Below, one piece after another: positions 46,802 to 59,864 of a DNA stretch of 64,000 nucleotides; position 1 is the first letter of the stretch, and each line of letters begins with the position of its first letter. Both the position numbers and the translations under genes were made by a program. This stretch comes from Lophius americanus. Its lineage: Eukaryota > Chordata > Actinopteri > Lophiiformes > Lophiidae. Location: contig JBBDHG010000187.1 of the NCBI GenBank assembly GCA_037951165.1, positions 4,178,501-4,242,500 on the forward strand. The letters are read 5' to 3'. The notes below the pieces were generated by a model that was not told the origin of the DNA, did not search any database, and saw only the letters and a list, made by a program, of their open reading frames with translations.

Positions 46802-48971
46802 TAGTTACTTGGGTACTTATGCACTAACAGCCCTATGGGACAGCAAGAAAAAACAGAAAGCTGGCGACCCGCTCCAACAACATCTGTAACCATGTTCACT
46901 GCCAAAATACACAATCCCCTAAAACCAATTCCAAAGTGCAATGGAACTGCATTTTGGAAAGGGACTGGTCCAGTCACAGGTAAAAACCTGTGCCACAGAG
47001 CACACTAGACAACCTACAAACTGGCAGACATTCAAACAAACCAACAAAATACTCACAAAAAACCCAACAATTGCGAAACACCAAAAACCACAAAATTGGG
47101 AAACTATACTTACTTGAATTAGAATCATACACATCCAAAATTCTCTTGTTGACTATTGCACCAACACACCAGAGACGAGATTCACTGAATACCACATTAT
47201 CATCACGGCCCATATGAGAAAAATAATAATAAAAGAAACAGAAAAAGAAGCCATTGGAAGTTACCGGGTCACTACAAAAGCAAAAAAAACTTAAAAATAA
47301 AAAAATGGGCAAGCCTCCATTTTTACCAAGATACTGGAATGCAAAAAAGGAAAAATAAACAATAAATTAATTTAATCAACAAAAATGTCAAATAAAGCGA
47401 AACAACTATCTTGTATGGGATTCCATATTCTGCAAAATCAGATATGTTGGTCGATCTCTCATTCCGACTGTCTGAAGATGATCACAGGTGTGTGATGGGT
47501 CTGCAGTGCTGGTGAGATAAAGTGCATCCATAAAGACATTGAAAACAAAGTGAACGTTAGCAAAAGCACCTAAAAATGTGAAAAATGAAATGCCCACCTT
47601 AAGGCCCCTGCAAACCTTGTGGGAATTTAATTGAATTCTGTCCTGCTGTTTTTGAGGTAATGTGGATTAAACCCCGACCTGTTATGAATGCTCGAGGGGC
47701 AAAGGTAACTCTCTATGCCTCAACAGGAGGAGGGCATCAGTTGCCCCTTTATCATGCAAAAGCTCCGCAAGGAAGACCCTTCTCGATGCCCCCGCTTTTA
47801 TTTACACCCAACGAAACAAGTCTGGTCATTTTAAATGGAAAACCACCTTTCTGCTTGAAAAAGAGACACAGTTCATAGAACGGCAGCGGTGGCATGTAGT
47901 TTGATATTTCAACAATGTTTTTAACAGAGCTTTTCAGCAGAACAATGGCGAGGAATAGTTGACATCCCCTGTCACGTAGCGGTTGATCTTATTCTCTGTT
48001 TGAAGGGTGTGCCAGCTCCCAAATTAGAAAATATCGCTGGTGGACTTTCTTTATTTAGCTGCTAATCTTCTTCTTCAATCTCCTGCTTGTCTGCCACACA
48101 CATAAAATACTGTCAAAAATGCATGCCATGTTGTTTTCCCTCCACCGGGCACACCAAAAATGATCCCCCACTATACCTTTGTGACATTTATGTAGAAGGG
48201 AGAGGCACAAAGATGGTAGATGGTTGAAGAGGCTGTGTGAAAGGTCTGTTTTTATACGTCCGTCTGTGTTTGTAGGGGAGTGGAGGGAGGCTATGGGGAG
48301 GCTGGACTGGCACCAAAACGCAGCAGCTGCATGTCTGATGACCTCTTTCTCTGGCTCCATGTCCCCAACCTGACATGTCCGAGGACTAAGAGTGGTTAAC
48401 TGGGTATAAGTGGAGGATTAAGCACCTGGACGTCCGGGTGTGACATGTGATGGATGTCATCACCTGGATAAGTGATGCAGGGAGCTGAGCAACAAGAGGA
48501 AGAGAAAATACAGACATGAGTTACGCTAGTGGGGCTGATGTTACAACCGAGAGGAGGAAGGCAGGAAGAGTAGGAGGAGGTTAGAGATGCGTCACTTAAG
48601 CTCATGTTCATAACACCTACAGTGTCGATCTGCAGCCGTCTAAAGGAAGAAGATAGAGAACGAGGCATAGCAGAGTGAGAATAGGAAGGCAAAAGAGAGG
48701 AGAGGAGGAAAAGGCGAGAATCCCACCCTTATTGCCAGCAGGGTGCCATGTCATCAAGCTGAGGGTCACACCTCAGTGCCAGAGTCTGGGCCGGGGGTAA
48801 AGTTCAACGAGCTGAAGTTCAGCTTTGTCTCTCACTATACAATACTAAGATATCTGCTGCTGTGACTCTGTCTAAGGCCCCTTTTGTTAAAAGGAATCAC
48901 AAAACAGCACCACAATGAAGACCCCACTCTAAGTGTACACTGATCAAATCAGAGGGAACATGGCTGTGCCA
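46802..48971. other. Unique DNA; one weak repeat segment
   Basis: The 112-codon minus frame (46974-47312) is Phe/Cys-rich and comes from AT-rich DNA; not considered a gene. The stretch 47.92-48.05 kb resembles 38.25-38.34 kb (see the entry at 38141). Nothing else recognised. Confidence 0.4.
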
Positions 48972-49076
48972 GTGGCCGTCTGGAGTAATCTCAGGCACTC
49001 TGGAATCGCTATCCAGGATCTAATAAAGGATTTTTAACCCGTTTTCAGAGTGCCTCAGATTATTCCAGATTGCCAT
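48972..49076 (+). ncRNA. Long imperfect hairpin, pre-miRNA-like candidate
   Basis: The 30-nt arms at 48973-49002 and 49046-49075 pair with 26 Watson-Crick pairs, 2 G:U wobbles (plus-strand transcript) and 2 mismatches (C-U and C-C). Pairing continues inward for a few bases (GAA with TTT, CG with CG), leaving a loop of about 31 nt. Total about 105 nt with a stem of about 36 bp and small internal bulges, within the range of animal pre-miRNAs. I do not recognise a mature miRNA. A palindromic MITE remnant is the main alternative; no target duplication was found. Confidence 0.35.
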
Positions 49077-51465
49077 CCATCAAGCTAAACATTTTTTTCA
49101 GTAATTTGGACAGTCGTTATTGGGATCATTATCTTCATCTATATTTTCTTCAGCGACGTCTCTGAAGATTCGGAAGATCTGAAGATTTTCATTGCCAATT
49201 TAACAATTTTTGACCCAGTGCAGCGCTCTCCATTTTTCTCTATTTTCTTCAAGGCTGGGCCCATGTTTCATTTTAAAGAGAGCTAGTGTCGGGTATGATG
49301 TCTTATATGTGTGTCCAACCGCCTGTCCTAAAAAAGAAAAGATTATCGTGGAATAAAATGATAATTTCCCTTCCATGATACGTGGCAGCTATTTTCCCCA
49401 ACTCTGAGGGGAAGGAGCTGTCTCCCCAGTTTCTTCGACCGAACCGCTAATTGTTACTGTCTGCCTCTTCTGGTCATGTTTCGCACATATAATACATCAA
49501 CATAACATCCCAGCCCCGTCCCTCCTTACCGGGGGCTTAACTCTGCCTTTCCTTGAGCGTCATCTCCCCTGACTTGAATGACTGACTTCCTGTTTCTCTC
49601 ACAGGATCATAAGATGTATTTGATCATCTTTATGCGAAATAAAGGGATTGACGTATGAAATTCTCCGGGGACGTTGATAATATATACAATTCATTTCATA
49701 TTTAGCTCAGACTGGAGCTGAGTTATGGACAGATGAACAGAATTGGAAATGGTCCTTTGCGTTAGTCCCTGCAGGACATTAAGGTGTTGGAGTCCGGCAG
49801 CTATCAGCTGACAGCTGATCATAGGTTCTGATCAGTCACACACCAATCACAGCTGAGTCTCACAACAAGGAAGTCCATTTAAATATGACTCCCTTCTCAA
49901 AGATCTCTGCCGAACAAAGCTGCCGCAGACCACTGCTGCTGCTGCTGCTGCTGCTGCTCCCCGGCCTCCACCTCTCTAGGTCAGAGTCCTACCAGCCGTC
50001 AAAGGTAGCCGGACCACTAGACCACATCCTCTGTCAGAGGTGGATGTGTGAAAACATCACATGAAAAAATATGCTTAAAATCATTATGGGATGCACACTC
50101 TGGGGACCACTAATAATCATGTCTGAAATAAATGTATTATGGACTGCACTAACGCGTTTCTAGGCTGCTCAACCACTCAAAGCTTGTTACATTACGATGA
50201 GTCAGCATTCACCCATTCACGCTAACATTCATACATGGGTGGATGAAGAAATGAAGAAATCTCCAACCTCCAATCTCCAAGTGGTCAAAAGGACGTAGAT
50301 AACTATAATTAGAGTTTTGACTAGGCAAATGACATTGCAGATATCTGTGATTACAAACTACGTACACGTGAGTGCCAAAATAATAATAAATATTAAATGT
50401 CCCCATTTCCCCCCTTTTGGATTCAAGCGCTTACTCTGGGCTCACTCTTTTGTGCTGAGAGACATTTGGCATTAAGGCCCATATTTTGGATTACTCAAGC
50501 TATCAGTAGTTAAAATCTGTGACAGGAGTCCTGCTGTTAAGAAATATTACCAACCATGCAGCAAGTCTTGTAATCATGACTTGACTGTTTTTGTGAGAGT
50601 CAATCAATAAATTGTTCTGGAGAGCAAGCAGCGATATTAAACCTTATCTCCAACATCATCTTAAATAAGTAAGTCAAATTACAAAAAAAAAGATAAGACA
50701 TGTGATGAATAGGGTTCACAGCTATGAAGTTAGAAGAATGGTTAATCTTCAGACATTTAACAACGGTTAATGTGTGTTTTTGTGCAAACACACACTTACA
50801 CATCTTATCATAAAAACGTTTGTGAAAGGTGTGTGAGCTTGCACGTGAGCATTTATCTTCAGGTCTGTGTACTGGTGTTTGCTCTCGTCTCCCGGCCCGT
50901 TCCCTCGACTGCCACGCCAGAACAAACCAGGTGAACTACGGAGGAGGATATTTATGGACTTGTTGTTGCTATCTCACTGCTGAGTTGCTCAATATTAATA
51001 GCCGATGCTTACCTTCATGATTGCTGGCGAGAGCAGGAGGGAGATTATTATTATGTCTGAGTCAAACATATAACACAAATAAAAAAAAAAAGAAGCCTGG
51101 CAGGATCGTCTCTGCTATGCAAAGTCCGATGAGGAAGGAAGGCCTGCAGATTTGCTGGTTGGAAACAGAAGAATGCAGCTATGCAAGTAATGCCTCTCGA
51201 TGCTGAGCGATTTCTGGATGGAGTTTAAAGACTTCCTTTTTGTGTCGGTGCCTGGCTGCATGCGGGCGACAGAACGAGCTCTTTGTTGTTAAGTAAACAC
51301 TGTCAGCTGAGAAGATGTTGAACTGAAACCAGTACAGAAACAATGAATGCATGGGACAAATTTCCTCTATTTAGGTGTGTGTGTCAGTGGATTGTCCATT
51401 TATCTTGCAGAGGATAATAAACAGTTTTCACACACAGCAACAAATATGTTTCTAAATTGTTAACA
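49077..51465. other. Unique DNA with a (CTG)8 tract
   Basis: A pure CTG trinucleotide run at 49933-49956 (8 units). No gene or other repeat recognised; frames at 50829-51206 have no domain. Confidence 0.45.
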
Positions 51466-51640
51466 CCGGATCTCTGTTCAACCATTGGTCCGATTTGGTC
51501 CAGATTTGGTGACTATGACTCCACTCCAGGAGATTTATCTTGTATTTATCATATTTTACTGTAATAGATCAAATCCTTTAATGAAAACACTTTTGGTCAA
51601 ACACAATGCAGGGGATTGGGGACTTTTTGGGGATATAGCC
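51466..51640 (-). repeat. Dispersed repeat family B, copy 7 (minus, partial)
   Basis: 'gttcaaccattggtccgatttggtccagatttggtgactatgactc', 'ccaggagattta' and 'atgcaggggattggggac' on the plus strand correspond to the reverse complement of the 9.3-9.5 kb part of copy 1 and to 17.49-17.70 kb. Weaker than the others. Confidence 0.45.
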
Positions 51641-53289
51641 TCAGCTTTCTGGTTGAATCTGTCCTGGATATCAGCCGTTCTCTGCGTGTTCCTGAAAGGA
51701 GACGCCTCTGTCGATATTTACCACATGAGAGTTTGTTATAGGGTGATTGGAGACTGATAAACACAAAGCATCTGGACGCAGACTCAACATCTGCGGCCCG
51801 GAGGGAGGTGGAAGGAGCGAGCAAGGCCACGGGAGATATACTGAGGGGAGAGGAAGACGAGAACGAGAGAAAACAAAGTGGGACGAGGGGTTAAGAAAAA
51901 TGGGAAGAGATAATTGGAGCTTGCAGAACCCAAAAGAGGCGAATCCATAATCAATTTTAATGCACGGCAGAAAATGTCCCTCCTTACATCTCGTGCCTTA
52001 CCTCTTGCAGTCAGGAGAAGGGGTTGTGAGTCCAGCACCGATGACAAGGGTGGGCCATGTCGAGGAGGAAAAACAAAGCCAACAAGGAGCAGATGTTGTT
52101 AAAGACCCACACACACACATTTGAAGTAAAGCTCTTGTCTGAGAATCGAATTTATGACCACACACCATCTACACACACAAAAACACACACAGATTTATGT
52201 AAAAATGAAAAGTTTTGGAACACACTGGACACTGGAAAGCATCCAACAGTAAGGAAACTTTGCAGAAATATAAATATTCTTCACCTTTTCAGACTTTTTT
52301 CTGGTCCTCCTGAAATCCCAGAATGTAAATGTGTGTGTTTCTGATCCATAATCACGGGAGGAAACAGCTGCATGGACCTGTGCGGCTGGAGAGGGGCAGG
52401 GGTTTGCAGATAACCTCTGACTTCTCAGACAGGAAGCTTTGAGAGAACCTCAGGAAGTTGCTCTGAGGACTAACGCACAAAACCTAGCTTGCATGTGCAA
52501 CAGCAGAGAAAATAAACACAGCTTTCAGGTGCACAAGCATAATGACTCAAGTGTTTGCACTAGCGCCTTTCCTTACTTCCAACAAAAATGGCACAGTGTG
52601 CCGAGAAACGAAAATACCTGCGACAAGGCTTGTGCACTGGCGTAACAAAACAATCACATAATAACAAGGTGTGATTTGAATGTGTGTTAATGTAACACCT
52701 GAGCAGCTTTTGCAACACGTTGACAAACATGGTCATCAATCAATCATTCGCAGCCAAAGGAGCTATTTGCACCGTATGTTCCCAAACTCTGAAGCCGTTC
52801 TCCATAAAATCCAAACCCCGGGCCAGAGGAGGAGAAGCTGGCGCCGTGCCTTCATTTCACTGCCTCTGCACAGAGGAAGCAGCCTGTGAATTCTCATTGT
52901 AAGTCCTTCCTGCTGCTCTTGAAAGGCAGAACCCGCGCTCCACGGCGGCCCGTCCTTGTGTCAGAGATTCATTCTCGTCAATCAGCTACAGCTTACATGC
53001 AACACGGCGCCGCCGAAGGTGAAACCCAGGAGCCCGCTGATAGAATGGCTTTCAGAGCTGGGTTACGGCTCAAAACAGGTTCTCCTTCTGGACAGGAGTG
53101 AATTCTTCAAATGTTTAATTGTCAGCATGTGCAACATCGAAGAATCACCGTCAATACATGAAATCAAAACCCAGCGATTAACTGCTGCTGCTTAAAACAG
53201 AAGACTCGTCAACAGAACCAGCAGGCTTCTGAGGCAACTGCATGAGAGGGAGCTTTTTTTTCATCTGCATATTTTACATTTAGGTAGAG
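51641..53289. other. Unique non-coding DNA, nothing recognised
   Basis: GA-rich at 51,790-51,910. Short frames only. No repeat recognised. Confidence 0.4.
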
Positions 53290-53655
53290 AGCGAGAAGAC
53301 GCTGCTGTCTCTGAGGCGACGGGGGTTTCACTTCTCCGCCGTTCAAAACCACACGCACAAATACGTCCCATCACCAAACCACGCTGACACACAAATTGGT
53401 TCTCACTGCCTAACACGCTGCTGAGGGCAGACGCACGTCAAAAGCAAACAATGGAATCCTACTCTCCGAACGCGTCACGCGCCCACTGCTAACCGGCATG
53501 GCACCCAGACAGATATAGAGCGGGGGATATTTGTGATGAGCTGAATGAAAGCGTGTGAGTGTCTGAGGGTGACGTCTGTCCACTCTCCCACTCTATGTCT
53601 CCGTTCCTGCGTCCAACACGCCGGAGCGGAGGACGTCGACCTGAAATGAAAGACA
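53290..53655. promoter_or_regulatory. CpG cluster, possible CpG island or promoter
   Basis: Roughly 25 CpG in 360 bp, concentrated at 53,310-53,350, 53,465-53,485 and 53,610-53,640, against a CpG-poor background. No TATA box or convincing ATG was tied to it. It could mark an unmethylated regulatory region or be chance GC-rich sequence. Confidence 0.25.
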
Positions 53656-56596
53656 AACACCTTACAATATGGGCAGAGCAATAAAAAAATCATTTGAAAA
53701 AAAGGAGTCATTCAGCTCTGATATAATCACTCCCAGACCCAGGGGAATAAGAGCCAGCTGTGTTATCATAGGTGTCTCTCTCCGGCTCGTCAAAGCCTCA
53801 CAGACTCTGACACACATAGATGCACAATGGGTAATCAGTGCCAGTTAGGCCGCTCATTTATTGCTATTACGCCGAAACGACTTCCTCCACTGCCTGTTTG
53901 AATACACATCAGTCTAGAAATGTCATTTAGATATGCAGGCCTGACAGACCAGACACTATTAGGTAATTAAAGCCAATTTATCAATCAAGCACATTTCACT
54001 TAAAGGCATTTGTTCACAAATCAGTATAGTCCAAGCAAACCAAAACACTGCACTTATTCAATACACCTGCAACCCCGGGTTCACCATGGGTTAAAAAAAA
54101 GAATGTTTCAGTTTGTTGGGGTTGTTTATTATATTTTTTCAATTCATCTTTAATGCAAAGAAACTTGAACTTGTCTGTGTGAATGAATTAAAAACACTTT
54201 TATTGGTGTGTGTGGTCATTATGGTGACTGATTCTTCCTGAAGTTATTCAGACAAGAAACAATAAACAATCATGAACAAACATGAACAATCTACATTTAA
54301 TGCCCCGGCACATCTTCAACAATGGAAATACAGACATTTGATAAAGAAACAGCGTAAATAAAACACCATAAACAGTAATACAAGCTAGCAGCGGTAACTT
54401 AGCAGTAAGCATAGAAAAGGGGGAACCTTAGCCTTGATGTTTGTGCTCAAAAGTAACAAAATCTCCCTCCCAGCACCTCTGAAACTCTCTGTTCCCATTC
54501 TCCGGGCCAAGATAAGATAACCGGCTGCTGGCTGCTGCTTCATAATCACTGCACAGATGTGAACACGATATCAACTGTGCCATTTATCTCTCAGCGGGTG
54601 AGATAATAAGAGTATTTCCCAAAGAGTCAAACTATTGCTTTGATGATTTGCAGCTGCCAATGTAAACATGGAGATGGAAATGGACTCCCAGTGAACCGTC
54701 GGTCGATCAGGACACCAGAACCGAAAGAATTTTATTTTGAAGGAATTTGCGAGCCAATGATTAGTTTGGCCACGGCTCTGCACACAACCAGAGTGGAATC
54801 AGTTAACGGAGAGGAACACGGTTGTTGACCTGGATTCAAAGAGAGGGAAACAAAATAAAGGAGAGAGAGTTTTGGACGTCCATTATTCAAACAGTCTAGT
54901 CTGCTGAAACGCCTGACGACACCTGATAGGAAAGGCAGCGGGAGCCGGAGAAGCTTCGCTGAAGAACAGAAACACTAAATGCGTTAGAAAGGAGATAGTG
55001 GGTCAGCCACGGTGTCCTCGGCTGACCTAGGGAAGAAGCGGCTGCACAACAGTTTCCTCAAAGGCCTTTCTAGCGTTTGCCAACATCAGACATCGGTTAG
55101 TCTTCAGAGAAGTCAGCTTTCACCATCTGCTGCCTCGATAAGTTTCTGCTCCAGACACGCGAACATCGTTGTGTAGGACAGCCTTTATAGTAGTATTAAT
55201 GTTTCTCAAGCTTTAAGTGGGAGTGGGCCGTGCTGACGTACGAAGCACATGTTTCTTTAATCATGATAGAAGGATTAAATGGGTTGATTGACGCTTTTAC
55301 ACGTCAAAAGATACTTTTATAGGTACTTCCATACATCAATAGATCATTTGATACAACAATACTCGATAGATCTAAAATAAATGATCTCTTGATAGTGTTT
55401 ATTAATAAAACATTATTGCTTGTCAGTGAGTTATGGAGATTTTATTGAGAATATTTGTTAATTCATCGCGCAAAAATCAGAAGAATAAAAAACTCTGATA
55501 TGCTTCCAAGGTTAAATGAGTTCGTAGGTCCTTGGAGAACACGGGCACTGGTGAGTAGAGTTCTGGAACATTATCATATGTTAGTGCATATCAGGAAAAA
55601 AGCCTCTGCAGCTGCTTGTGTTCTCTTTGACACAGAGAGATGATCAAAGTGTTGCTCAAGGATACTTTATTTCGGGGTGTACCAGGTCTGAAACCTGTGA
55701 CCTTCCAGGGTGGCCTGTCTCATCACCGTCTCACCCTTCAGACGCACAGCGCAGCCTCGGAGAGTATCTCCAGAATTCCCGTATCCCTCTGGGAACCTGA
55801 AGTGCACATCAACTTCCCAGAGAGGTTATTCATCAGGACCGCATACCTAATTCAAATGTACAGCGATATCTGTGCTTTGGGCCAGACCACCTGACCTTCG
55901 ACGCCATAGTAATGGTCTACTTGACAGAGCCAAAACACATAGCTTGAGCCGTCCCATGAGCCGGTCTGCGTTTTCTCAAACATGCACGCACACACACCCA
56001 TGCAGAGGGCTGTACAAACACACATTCGAGCACACTAATGCATGTCTACACACAGTATCAGCGTGCGATAAGAGTCAGGGCTCCGGACTCAACCTCCTGA
56101 GATAGAGCCAGTTCTTTAAGTGCAGAGAGGATTCCAAGGGTGCACTCAGTCACCGGTGTACGCTTGTATGTGAAACACGGACAGCATGTGCTTTTATGTG
56201 CATGCACCGCATTCAGTTTCGGCCGAGACTTTTTTTTTTCTTTCTATTCCTCCCTGACAAACCAGTCGGACTGCACACGTATCCACGCACACAATGAGAC
56301 ACACATATGCCAGTGTGCTGAAGTAGAGTTGATTTAGGAGAGATTTCTCACGGCCAGAGTGCCCCGAGCTACACTGAGTAAATACAGATTAATGATTGGC
56401 TGAGAGGAAGGAAGTGCATTCCATAGATTTAGCCCCAGATTGCAGCCACCTCCGACTAAAATGAAGAACTTGCACACATATAGTATATGCTTTAAGATTG
56501 CTATCGCCTCTTTGTACGATTCTAGCTGTTAGAAAATTAAGCAGCACTCCCGCTGCACACTTACGGGTTTTGATGATGCTGTGTATTTAAAGCACC

Positions 56597-56597
<1 letters not shown>
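53656..56597. other. Unique non-coding DNA
   Basis: It includes an AT-rich, homeobox-site-like stretch at 53,940-54,010 ('taggtaattaaagcc'). No coding sequence or repeat is supported. Confidence 0.4.

Positions 56598-56656
<59 letters not shown>
56598..56656. repeat. (CA)n microsatellite
   Basis: Uninterrupted CA array, about 29 units. Confidence 0.97.
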
Positions 56657-56659
<3 letters not shown>

Positions 56660-57565
56660 CAACACAAAGGGCATTAAATGGCATGGAACTGTAACAACAC
56701 TGATAACACTTAATTTACTGTACTGTACTCATAAATCCTGCACCCCTTAAACCGCAGGATGCTGGAAGGATTATGCCTCTTGACACTACAGGCGGGAACA
56801 AACAAAGAAAATCAACCATGCTTTATGTTGTGCAGATTTGTCTACATACGCGTTTGTCACATCATGTTGTAAACCTTGAAGACAAATAGTACGAGACGGA
56901 CCAGATGAGCTGGATGCCTCGCTGGGTTTCTGGTTTCCATCAGCATGCAGACGCGCTAAAGGACTGCACGTTACCTCAGACACACTCCTGCTGGAGATTG
57001 TTGGACTTTGTGTGTACGCGCAGTACGTGTGTGCAGTCCTGCACGTAAATCCTCCGGCTAGGCATATTTCCAGGCACCACTTGTATATCACACTTGTCAG
57101 AGGTATCAGATTCCATACCAGAGGAATTGATTGCTTTTCAGCGACTCAGCCGCATCATAACTTAGCCTGATGATTAACTGAGGATTCGCCGCTCATTGCT
57201 TCAGACTCACAAAGCACCAACAGGAATGGGAATCTGAAGCGCTACATCAATTAGGGTAACTTCTACCTGTCCCATCAGCGTTACGGTTCCTGATGTGGTC
57301 CAGTTCATAAGTCGGAGGCCTGTTATCATCTGTTAGTCGAGGAAAATAGATAATAGAAACATATTTCAGTAAAGGTGGAAGTCTTACAATTAAAAATCCA
57401 GGTACTATTATGAAGTCTGTAGTATAGAAACGGTCTATACAAGTGTTATGTAGTTGTGTTACTCATTATTAATACTGGTTAATTCACAAGTATCTAGCAG
57501 ATTGCTGCTGCCGTTAGAAAGTTATTTCATTCAGCGGGACAGTCAGTGGTCTGGACTGGGAGCCG
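56657..57565. other. Unique non-coding DNA
   Basis: The minus frame 56786-57091 has no domain; nothing else recognised. Confidence 0.4.
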
Positions 57566-57637
57566 GGAGCACCAGGAGCACCAGGAGCACCAGGAGCACC
57601 AGGAGCACCAGGAGCACCAGGAGCACCAGGAGCACCA
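57566..57637. repeat. 9-bp x 8 minisatellite
   Basis: Eight perfect GGAGCACCA units. In one plus-strand frame the unit reads Gly-Ala-Pro and in the next Ser-Thr-Arg. The surrounding frames are short and there is no sign of a real protein, so it is treated as a minisatellite. Confidence 0.97.
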
Positions 57638-59864
57638 GGAGAGTATAACTGATATTCACAAGGCTATCTCAAGGTGGGAGCAGCAAAACTAACCAACTAG
57701 AATCTGCAAGTATATGCAGTTTTTATGATGACTGTTTACTTTAACCCTCTACATTTTTCATAAATATATTAACATTTTAAAAAGAGGCTCTTGGAAGAAT
57801 GTATTTTGATTTTGCATAATTTCTGACATCTAGACTAATGTCAACCTCAGTCAGGTGGTCATAACATCTAGAAAAGGTGATAATTTGGTCGGTCAGTGCG
57901 TATCACAGAACACAGATGACAGGTAAAACCAAACCAAAAGATGAAACAGACAAGAAACAGAGGCATGAAACTGGACTCCGAAGAAAAGCCGAGATGTGAG
58001 GTTTTTGTCTATCCACTTTGTTTTTCTCTATTTGTGGTCTACAAATTATAGTTCAAGCTGATAATAAAAGTTTAAATGATGACATTGCATTCATATTATA
58101 TTAATATATTAATATTAAGGTCCCTGCAAAGAGTACTGGTGCATAATGGGGCCGGACTGGTCACCAGAGCCAGAAGAGTGGCGAGCAGAAACAGACTCTG
58201 CAGAAGGAGGCCCGGCAGAATCAGATGCTAATTCAACCGTGACCCTGACCCCAAGATTGATGAAGAAGTGGTGGTAATAATTGTTGGAAGTGGTAAAGAT
58301 GGAGCTGAAAGGGGAGAAGACCAAAGTGGAGGCCTCCGGATGAGAGAGGACATGCAGTTGGTTGGTGTAACAAAAGAAGGTGCAGAGGACAGGACAAGAT
58401 GGAAACAGATGATCTGCTGTGGCGGCCCCTAAAGAGAACAGCCCCAAGAAGAAGATTGTACTTTTAACTACATTGTGAAGGTTGTCACCATTCTAGAAGG
58501 CAACAACAAAATATTAATGTAATTTAATGTGGAAGATATGTTGCATATACTTGCAGTAGATACTTGCAGTAGAGAGCTGGACCTGAGGAAAGACCGTCTG
58601 GGAGTGACTGTGACATGACGGAGAAGCTCCAGTGCTTACAAGCTCCATTAAAAGTATTAATTGTAACATAAAGTATTTTATGTAACAACAGTTCTCCATC
58701 TATATTCTAGGGATGCCCAATTTGAAAATGAAAATGAAGTATGAAGTATAAAGTATTTGGGGGGTGTACTGTTCCTTTAAGTACACTCTCTAAAGAAATG
58801 TATTACATAGCTTACGTCAGTTTTTTCTCAAATGTTTCAGTCACACCGCTCTAAATTATATTACAAACATGCATCAATCAGCCATAACATTAAAACCGGT
58901 TATTGGTTCTAGTATCGTGATTTATCGGGGAGATTTTAAAAAGCACAGCATATAAAAGTTGTGTCATACTGACTGCATACAGATAGATGTTATTACATCT
59001 ACTGTCAGTTCATGCTGCATATATTCCACTGACATCAAGTCATGAGACTGGATCATGACCCACCCAGTTACAAAACGGTTGGTTTCTTTGTTCTCAACCT
59101 ATACAAGCCTATAAAAGTGTAAAGGCTACATACAGTCCATTAGTGGAGTAGTAGTAATATTTTAATAGAACATGAGTGGGTGTGTCAACACTCCATTTAG
59201 GCCGTTAACAAAACAGCTTCAATCCCCCATCAGCATTAAAACCCAGTCCTACTGTGTGTTCCTGCTGTTCCTAGGAACCACTTGTCCTAACTACTGTTTT
59301 CAAGTTCATTTCACCAACGGACAAAGAATCCATTTATATGGAGGGAGGCAGGAACAAGGTCACCCTTCACTGTCCCTCCAGTCAACGGTGACAGAGGGCT
59401 GAATGAAGAGAGAGGGAAGGAGGAAGAGAGATAGACAACTTTCCAAAACAGAGGATCCTGCTGTGTTGGGGGAGGGTGGCACATAGCTCCAAATATTTGT
59501 TTCTTGGTTGGCAGAGCAACCAATCATTCAGCAGATTTGGTTGGAAATCCCTACGATAATAGCAAAGTGTCAGGCAGAAAGGATATTCAGAGCCAGAGAA
59601 TGAAGATGCTGAAAAAATGTATCACCTCGAAAAAGAGAAATGGATTCAACAATGAGAGGAGAAAGAAAATCAGAGAGTCGCTGTTTTCATTGTTGAGTCG
59701 AGTTTGTGAAATAAAAGTGCAGACGGCGACAGGTGACACACATGATGAGAGACAGGTTTAATACTACAGAAAAAGAACAAACAGTTACCCACCCACGCCT
59801 CCTCCCTTCAGCCTCACCCATGCTAGACACGAAGGAACACACAAACACTCTCACACACGCAAAG
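57638..59864. other. Unique DNA; short Tc1-like terminus at 58.87 kb
   Basis: 'catcaatcagccataacattaaaaccgg' (about 58871-58899) resembles the terminal repeat of the Tc1-like family seen at 41.81 kb; only this terminal piece is evident. No gene is supported elsewhere, including the frames at 58115-58447 (minus) and 59311-59523 (minus). Confidence 0.4.

Noticed and set aside
46974..47312. 112-codon minus-strand frame, Phe/Cys-rich, looked membrane-like
   Set aside because: Hydrophobic composition comes from A-rich plus-strand DNA; no homologous family recognised and no neighbouring gene structure.
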